From Hypsibius dujardini (taxonomy: Eukaryota > Tardigrada > Eutardigrada > Parachela > Hypsibiidae): a stretch of DNA of 25,909 nucleotides. This document shows, one piece after another, positions 22,201 to 25,909 of the stretch. The first letter of the stretch is position 1; every line of letters begins with the position of its first letter. Location: positions 1 to 25,909 of the forward strand of contig LRSR01013275.1 in NCBI GenBank assembly GCA_001579985.1, in the 5' to 3' direction. The translations under genes were made by a program, and so were the position numbers. The notes under the pieces were generated by a model, which was not told the origin of the DNA, searched no databases, and saw only the letters and a list, made by a program, of their open reading frames with translations.

Positions 22201-23617
22201 CGGCGACGGCGGCTCAGAAGCCCAGCGAACCGAGTGCCACCTCGAAGCCCGGTGCGACCCCGGCTACGACGGTCCAGAAGGCCGGTGAACCGGTCGGGGC
22301 GAAGGTTCCTGCCGGGAAGACGACCCCGGCAGCTACCGCAGCTGTGCCTGATAAGAAGGAAGTGTCTTTTACAGATAGTAAGGCCGGGTTGAAGCCCGCG
22401 GCGGCGGCGGCGAAACCGGGCGTGAAGCCCGAGGAGAAGAAGCCGGAGGAAGCGGCGAAACCGGCCGGCGCGGCGGGCTTGAAGAAGGCTCCGCCGAAGG
22501 AGGCCAAGGAGGACAAGATGGAAGCTTATCCCACCTTGAAGCCGTTGAAGAATGATGGGAAACCGGCGGAGGAAGCAGCGGACGCGGCGAAGCCGGCTGG
22601 TAAACCGGGTGCGGCGGCACCGGCGGCTAAACCAGCGGCGAAGAAGACAGAACTGGAAGCGAAACCGAAGACGGCGGCGGCTGCGAAGCCTGCGGAAGCG
22701 CCGAAAGCCGTAGTGCCAGAGTAAGTGTTCGGTTGACTTGCTTGCTTACAAGGATTGGTTCTTTAAAGCAGGAAGCCCCGAAGGACTTAGCGCCACATTT
22801 GTTTAGCTGAAGTTTGTTCTTACTTACTGTGATCGTCAGAATTTACGCGGGTTCGAGTACTTTTGACGCGATCTCAATTAAATCTATGGGTCGTTATCGT
22901 GGGTCCTCCTTGATCATTGATTTTGTTTGGCTTATATCACTCATTTTCAAATTGGCCTGACCAAAAGTGATCAGGTCAGGTGCGATTTTTAATTAGCTTC
23001 GCTCTTTTACGACAGACATTCTGTTGCAGAGTCGGTGAGAAAAAACCGCCGTATTTCTCGGCCCGGATCAAGCCGGTTTCGGTGAAGGACGGCCACTCCG
23101 CAGAGTTTGTCTGCAAAGTCAAGGGCAACCCGGTGCCGGAAGTGACTTGGTTCAAGTAAGTTGCCGGCCTTTTCGGTGTGGTCTTGCGATGTCACGATCA
23201 GCGCCGCTTCTCATTGGAAGGAATGAGAAGAAGATGGAGAATAATGACGACTACATCATCACTTTCGACGGACAAACCGCCACATTCAAAGTGGTGGACT
23301 CCTATCCCGATGACAGCGGTAAAATTACCTGCACAATCAAGAGCGAATTGGGCGAGGAGAGCTGTTCAGCTATGCTCACCGTCAAAGGTAGGCGTAAATC
23401 TCGAGCTCCCAGTAGTAGGAAGGACGTCCCCGTTGTACAACCATCGTCTGCATTTCACTTCTACTTTTAGCCGAAGAAAAGAAAATTGATCTATCCAAGA
23501 CTATGAAGGATGAAGGCAAAACCATGAAGAAAGTGTCGATGAATGCACCAGAAAGCGACGATGACGTAAGTGGCAGTGGGGTAATGCATTGTCAACCAAA
23601 TAGTCAGACAGAGAGAC

Positions 23618-23673
<56 letters not shown>

Positions 23674-25617
23674 GGGCCGACAGACAGACAGACAGACAGA
23701 TAGATAGATAGATAGACAAACAGATAGACAGACAGATGAATATAAATGGTTATGTGTTCCGTGGGAAGGTATGTCAGAGAATTCCTGGTTGCGGGTGTTC
23801 CTGGTGTTGGGACAAGTACAACCTGTTTATATGTATCCCTGTTCATATTTTCCTCCCCTCTCCCCGGTGAAGGTGTCCTTCAGTGAGAGTAGCCCTCGAA
23901 AGCCTGCTCTTCGTAAGACTTCCACCGGTCCACGCCGTGACTCGGCGGACCTTTCGTCGCATGATGATAAGCCAAAGCTGAAGCTTGGGAAGCTGGGCGA
24001 GGCTCGTCCCAGCGTCGTGGTTGAGTCACCCGAAACCTCTCGACGTTCTTCCAGTGCTGGTGTAAACGTGACATTCATGGAGGTATTTGACAATCTGCTC
24101 TCCAGTATATGAAAAAGTCAGGGCCATCAGGTGAAAGGGGAGGAGCGCTTATACTAATACGGAATGAAGTATTCTTTCGCTTGCTTTCTACAATCTTATT
24201 CTTTAACTATGAAAATTTTCAGTGCTCGCTGAAATTACTGCATTCGATCCACTCAAACTACTTTACTAGTACTGTACTAGTGCAGTACTACTACTACTAA
24301 CTGCAATGTAACAATGGGAATGAAAACGAAATCGGTTTTGTACTTTTAAGTTTTGCTTCTTTTTAATATAACAAATTTCACTGCAATCAAAATTTGTATC
24401 TGCAATTTAATCTCGCTGGGCCTTTTTCTTAATCGCACTACGGTATTTGTGCGTGTGCGTGTGCGTGTGCACGTGTGCGTGTGTGCGTGTGCTTGTGCGT
24501 GTGCACGTGTGCGTGTGCGCGTGTGCGTGTGTGCGTGTGCGTGCGCGTGTGCGTGTGCACATGTGCGTGTGTGCGTGTGCGTGTGCGTGTGCGCGTGCGC
24601 GGGTGCGCGTGCACATGTGCGTGTGTGCGTGTGTGCGTGTGTGCGTGTGCGTGTGCGCGTGCGCGTGTTTCAGTGCTTGGCCTCTCACCGTTAACCATCT
24701 CCCTTCGATGCGCCGTTCTCGGGTCTCCAGTTGTATGCTCGTACCCTGGTACCCCGGTTCACCCATTTGTTCCCTTTCAGCCCACTGTTGGCGGCAAACG
24801 CCTTCGTCCCGGTGAGGAGCAAGACAACAGAGTAGGTTCAGTATATTAAATATAAATATATATATATATATCAATAATATAATAGATACTTGAGCCTATA
24901 CATTATTCCAGAAACATATTGTGAGATGCTAATGTTAAATTCACTCTATTGCGGTCTACATACACTAACACGGTGGTCTCGGGGACGTGATGGAAATTCG
25001 CTAACACAAGGACTTAATTTTTAAGGGCTAACATGCTCATACTCACAACTGGCGGCGAAGTAACTTCGGTAATCTTGGTTCCTACGTTTCGCATGGTTCC
25101 TTCCTACCTGTACAATGCGTAGCACCCCATTGAACTCACCCCCTAATCTCAACCCATCGAGCTCACCCTTACCCTCAACCCATCGAACCCATCGAACCCA
25201 CACCTTACCCTCAACCCTCGAGCTCACCCCTAGCCTCAACTCATCGAACCCACCCCTAGCCTCAACCCATCGAACCCATCGAACCCACACCTTACCCTCA
25301 ACCCTCGAGCTCACCCCTAGCCTCAACCCATCGAGCTCACCCTTACCCTCAGCCCATCGAACCCACCCCCTTACCCTCAGCCCATCGAGCCCATTCCCTT
25401 AACCTCAACCCATTGAATCCACCCCTTACCCTCAGCCCATCGAACCCACCCCCTAACATCGGTATTGTGTCTGAAACAAACATGTGCATGTTCATTCTTC
25501 GAGACCATGATCGTGGGTTTGTACGTCTCACACTACGTCACATATTTTCCCGACGGCCTGATTAACCGTTTATTTTCTGCAGCGGCGAAGGTCTAGCGTT
25601 GATTTACGTCGACAAAG
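9718..25617 (+). CDS. unc-22: Twitchin/projectin-like giant muscle protein, N-terminal part (continues off the right edge)
   Basis: Sarcomeric titin-family protein. Seventeen exons join in one frame: 9718-10030, 10285-10306, 13808-14112, 16601-16961, 17375-17582, 17673-17996, 18338-18658, 18737-19137, 19560-19855, 19921-20259, 20740-22720, 23030-23155, 23221-23387, 23471-23565, 23873-24082, 24781-24831 and 25583-25617 (about 1,851 residues). I-set Ig domains lie near residues 8-104, 115-213, 224-325, 337-436, 445-545, 556-650, 658-751 and 755-850. A disordered Pro/Lys/Glu/Ala-rich segment spans about 851-1624, Ig9 1630-1721, then a Ser/Arg-rich linker. Eight Igs, a PEVK-like region, then further Igs is the known N-terminal plan of arthropod projectin; nematode twitchin also starts with an Ig series. 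The ATG has a good context (GCGACCATGG). The Fn3/Ig core and the kinase domain would lie to the right. Other titin relatives remain possible, but this layout fits twitchin/projectin best. Confidence 0.92.
10036..10240 (+). repeat. GGGTGT/GGGTCT hexamer array in intron 1
   Basis: Begins five bases after the donor of coding exon 1 and fills most of the 254-bp intron 10031-10284. Runs of three G are spaced by three bases many times over (GGGTCTGGGTCTGGG and GGGTGTGGGTGTGGG), a G-quadruplex-capable pattern on the transcript strand. Confidence 0.92.
10285..10306 (+). CDS. Predicted 22-base microexon of the twitchin-like gene
   Basis: Exon 1 ends in phase 1 while the Ig2 exon begins in phase 2, so an extra exon of length 3n+1 is required between them. 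This 22-base segment follows a pyrimidine-rich acceptor (ATGCTCTTTTCCAG) and precedes GTACGG. It restores the frame, adding VPLPMTS and, with the next exon, Arg. It is a linker between Ig1 and Ig2. The phase requirement is seen; the choice of this segment is inferred. Confidence 0.6.
10905..11170. repeat. ACCGAACACGGAAC tandem array
   Basis: About 265 bp of irregular units built from CGAACACGGAAC followed by ACAC or GCAC, with CCCGCAACCGAACAC spacers recurring about every 45-60 bp, so there is a higher-order structure. The Thr/Arg/Asn/His-rich frames through it are artefacts. Confidence 0.9.
13127..13263. repeat. CAGA/CAAA tetranucleotide array
   Basis: About 135 bp of (CAGA)n with CAAA interruptions in the 3.5-kb intron, ahead of the Ig2 exon. 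Confidence 0.95.
13808..14112 (+). CDS. Twitchin-like exon 3: Ig2
   Basis: One complete I-set domain (residues about 112-213): [12 protein letters not shown] at the A strand, B-strand LLVECSI, C-strand LLWFK, and [16 protein letters not shown] at the F-G turn. The F-strand Cys is absent. Splice sites are CTCTCACAG and GTAAGT. Confidence 0.93.
14113..14320. repeat. GTGTACGCGTTG-type tandem tract after the Ig2 donor
   Basis: Irregular units of GTGTGTGTACGC with TTG, CTTG or TGGTTG spacers. It begins within about 20 bases of the Ig2 exon donor in the 2.5-kb intron 14113-16600. Confidence 0.75.
15010..15765. repeat. 82-83 bp minisatellite, about nine copies
   Basis: The landmark CTGCAA recurs at 15093, 15175, 15258, 15341, 15424, 15506, 15589 and 15671, a strict period of 82-83 bp. 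Each unit runs GATTCAGACA-TTCCGTTTAGACA-GACAGACAAGTCGCG-GCAG and then TCGGTTCTGCAAACCC. Units differ by a few substitutions and one-base indels. First and last copies are degenerate. It lies in the intron between Ig2 and Ig3. Confidence 0.93.
16043..16285 (-). other. Intronic antisense open frame, possible coding remnant
   Basis: On the minus strand the stretch reads about 80 residues of ordinary composition ending at 16043, including [20 protein letters not shown]. No ATG or clear acceptor opens it, and no family is recognised. It includes an exact local duplication of GCACTAACGTCGGGAAGTC (16219-16237 and 16240-16258). It might be a decayed insertion, a nested gene fragment or chance. Confidence 0.2.
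16601..16961 (+). CDS. Twitchin-like exon 4: Ig3
   Basis: A short acidic lead-in ([13 protein letters not shown]), then a complete I-set domain: [59 protein letters not shown]. It then has a DEEAEN tail, phase 2 at GTACGT. The linker and A strand closely resemble twitchin N-terminal repeats. Confidence 0.93.
17008..17163. repeat. CAGA array in intron 16962-17374
   Basis: About 155 bp of (CAGA)n with CAGG and GGGA interruptions on the transcript strand. It is complementary to the TCTG array at 18001-18330 in the same transcript. Confidence 0.95.
17375..18658 (+). CDS. Twitchin-like exons 5-7: Ig4, Ig5 and first half of Ig6
   Basis: Exons 17375-17582, 17673-17996 and 18338-18658. The first carries the front of Ig4 ([18 protein letters not shown]). 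The second, 108 codons, carries the back of Ig4 ([15 protein letters not shown]) and the front of Ig5. The third, 107 codons, carries the back of Ig5 ([14 protein letters not shown]) and the front of Ig6 ([14 protein letters not shown]). Each domain is cut by a phase-0 intron at the same place, after an L-x-IT strand and before the D/E/N-P-x-x-x-D-(A/G)-G turn. Ig4 and Ig6 keep both core Cys; Ig5 lacks the B-strand Cys (LLRVRVKSN). Confidence 0.93.
18001..18330. repeat. TCTG tetranucleotide array filling an intron
   Basis: The (TCTG)n array starts about four bases inside the donor (GTACGTTTGTCTG) of intron 17997-18337 and stops just before the acceptor CTTTGACAG. It makes up nearly the whole intron. 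Interruptions are mostly GACT and TTGT. Confidence 0.95.
18737..19137 (+). CDS. Twitchin-like exon 8: end of Ig6 and Ig7
   Basis: The back half of Ig6 ([16 protein letters not shown]) is followed by an acidic linker ([11 protein letters not shown]) and a complete Ig7. Ig7 has [19 protein letters not shown] and [14 protein letters not shown]; both core cysteines are missing. It ends in phase 2 at GTAAGC. Confidence 0.92.
19208..19350. repeat. TCTG/TGTG array in intron 19138-19559
   Basis: (TCTG)n passing into (TGTGTC)n, followed by further degenerate TCTG-rich sequence to about 19510. Confidence 0.93.
19560..19855 (+). CDS. Twitchin-like exon 9: Ig8
   Basis: A divergent I-set domain: [40 protein letters not shown], then [17 protein letters not shown]. 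Neither core Cys is kept, but Trp and the DVGEY turn are. This is the last Ig before the PEVK-like segment, as in projectin. Confidence 0.9.
19921..20259 (+). CDS. Twitchin-like exon 10: charged start of the PEVK-like segment
   Basis: About 113 residues, almost all Glu, Asp, Lys, Ala and Pro ([17 protein letters not shown], then [20 protein letters not shown]). Phase 1 at both ends, so its removal would keep the frame; it is a candidate alternative exon. Predicted disordered or partly coiled. Confidence 0.88.
20363..20562. repeat. CAGACACA array in intron 20260-20739
   Basis: About 200 bp of (ACACAG)n and (CAGACA)n units, followed by degenerate CAGATA sequence. Confidence 0.93.
20740..22720 (+). 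CDS. Twitchin-like exon 11: 660-residue PEVK-like/disordered exon
   Basis: A 1,981-base exon coding only low-complexity sequence. Three zones are visible. Ser/Pro-rich acidic sequence holds two copies of RR(T/S)SGxFQF(D/E)(D) (20793-20825 and 20865-20897). A basic zone has six tandem 11-residue repeats (21207-21404; consensus [11 protein letters not shown]). A long Ala/Pro/Lys/Glu zone to the end is rich in KPA, KPG and KKPEE. This corresponds in position to the elastic PEVK region between Ig8 and Ig9 of projectin. The frame stays open for the whole length on the correct strand and phases agree on both sides. Confidence 0.92.
21207..21404 (+). repeat. 33-bp coding tandem repeat, six copies (RKEPSPPK motif)
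   Basis: Six contiguous 33-bp units encode variants of RKEPSPPK followed by three small residues (AGL, SSS, ASL, SSS, SSS, YSS). Units 2-5 are nearly identical at the DNA level (GAACCTTCCCC, CCGAAATCGAGCTC), showing recent unit duplication. Confidence 0.93.
23030..23387 (+). CDS. Twitchin-like exons 12-13: Ig9
   Basis: Exons 23030-23155 and 23221-23387. Ig9 reads [20 protein letters not shown] with [17 protein letters not shown] in the first exon and [20 protein letters not shown] in the second. Both core cysteines are present. The 65-bp intron falls in phase 2 right after the C-strand Lys of WFK, a different position from the introns in Ig4-Ig6. Confidence 0.92.
23471..25617 (+). CDS. Twitchin-like exons 14-17: Ser/Arg-rich linker after Ig9
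   Basis: Exons 23471-23565, 23873-24082, 24781-24831 and 25583-25617. The product is basic and Ser-rich and probably disordered, with RKTS, RRDS, RRSSS and RRRSSVD clusters and patches such as [15 protein letters not shown]. The 210-base and 51-base exons are phase 0 at both ends and could be skipped in frame. The next Ig lies beyond the window. The last two small exons rest on splice phase, acceptor quality and a basic RRRS signature, so they are less certain. Confidence 0.7.
23604..23735. repeat. CAGA/GATA array in intron 23566-23872
   Basis: (CAGA)n passing into (TAGA)n; about 130 bp in an intron of the muscle gene. Confidence 0.95.
24448..24667. repeat. Alternating GTGCGT purine-pyrimidine tract
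   Basis: About 220 bp of GTGTGCGTGTGC with GCACGTGTGC and GCACATGTGC inserts. Almost every step alternates purine and pyrimidine, with breaks only at GCTTG and GCGGG. It is in intron 24083-24780. Confidence 0.95.
25130..25455. repeat. C-rich CTCAACCCATCGAACCCA tandem array
   Basis: Irregular units of about 20-30 bp built from CCCTTACC, CTCAACCCATCGA and (A)CCCACCCC or GCTCACCCC, with a longer block (CTTACCCTCAACCCTCGAGC) recurring near 25204 and 25292. It is in intron 24832-25582. Runs of three to five C are frequent, so the opposite strand is G-rich. Confidence 0.9.
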
Positions 25618-25639
25618 GTAAGCGAAAGCCGTCAGGTGC

Positions 25640-25909
25640 CTGTTTACCTTTAAATACATTTTATATATATGTTTAAAATATATTACTGGTACATTTATTT
25701 AAACTAAATAATAATAACACTTAAATCTGTATTTAAATCTGTGTTTTAAATATATTTTAAATCTGTATTTAAATGTGTGTTTTAAATATATTTTAAATCT
25801 GTATTTAAATATGTGTTTTAAATATATTTTAAATCTGTATTTAAATATGTGTTTTAAATATACTTTAAATCTGTATTTAAATATGTGTTTTAAATATATT
25901 TTAAATCTG
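25640..25909. repeat. AT-rich 36-bp tandem repeat reaching the right edge
   Basis: From about 25738 the unit GTGTTTTAAATATATTTTAA plus ATCTGTATTTAAATAT repeats about 4.7 times and continues off-window. Degenerate AT-rich sequence precedes it. It lies in the last intron seen and shares the TTTAAAT core with the block at 6245-6845. Confidence 0.93.

Noticed and set aside
24353-24874. Cys/Val/Arg and His/Thr/Arg repeat proteins
   Set aside because: Translations of the GTGCGT tract; only the short segment 24781-24831 fits the muscle gene.

Overview
The window is nuclear DNA from an invertebrate animal. GT-AG introns interrupt every convincing gene, coding exons are GC-rich, and introns and intergenic DNA are packed with tetranucleotide, pentanucleotide and minisatellite repeats. 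The best-recognised gene has the start of an invertebrate twitchin/projectin (eight N-terminal Ig domains, a PEVK-like stretch, then a ninth Ig domain), which points to a protostome. The phylum cannot be fixed from the window.

Layout. Positions 1-2497, minus strand: seven exons of a CYP2-type cytochrome P450. It starts at 2497 and runs off the left edge before the heme-binding loop. Positions 3405-6043, minus strand: a six-exon gene, reconstructed here by matching splice phases, for a 223-residue protein I do not recognise. It has a possible two-CxxC zinc site and one short motif like the sperm-tail PG-rich repeats. A foldback repeat sits in one of its introns. A candidate MITE lies in its first intron and an imperfect hairpin lies just upstream of its start. 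Positions 6245-6840: AT-rich, TTTAAAT-rich DNA. Positions 7174-7613, minus: a tentative three-exon gene for an 81-residue protein. Positions 8642-8857, minus: a weak 71-codon reading frame.

Positions 9718 to beyond 25617, plus strand: 17 phase-consistent exons (5,555 coding bases, about 1,851 residues) of the giant muscle protein, continuing off the right edge. The gene has a predicted 22-base microexon and a block of Ig half-domain exons with identically placed phase-0 introns. A 1,981-base exon encodes most of the extensible PEVK-like segment, including six 11-residue repeats, and several RRxS-type motifs follow. Its introns carry a G-rich hexamer array, an 82-83 bp minisatellite, CAGA and TCTG arrays in both orientations, a long alternating GTGCGT tract and a C-rich array. 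The last 270 bases are a 36-bp AT-rich tandem repeat.

The genes do not look functionally linked: a membrane-bound monooxygenase, an unknown small protein and a sarcomere protein. I saw no prokaryotic-type system, CRISPR array, rRNA or tRNA. The least explained items are the unknown 223-residue protein, the repeat structures around it, and the exon design and microexon of the muscle gene.
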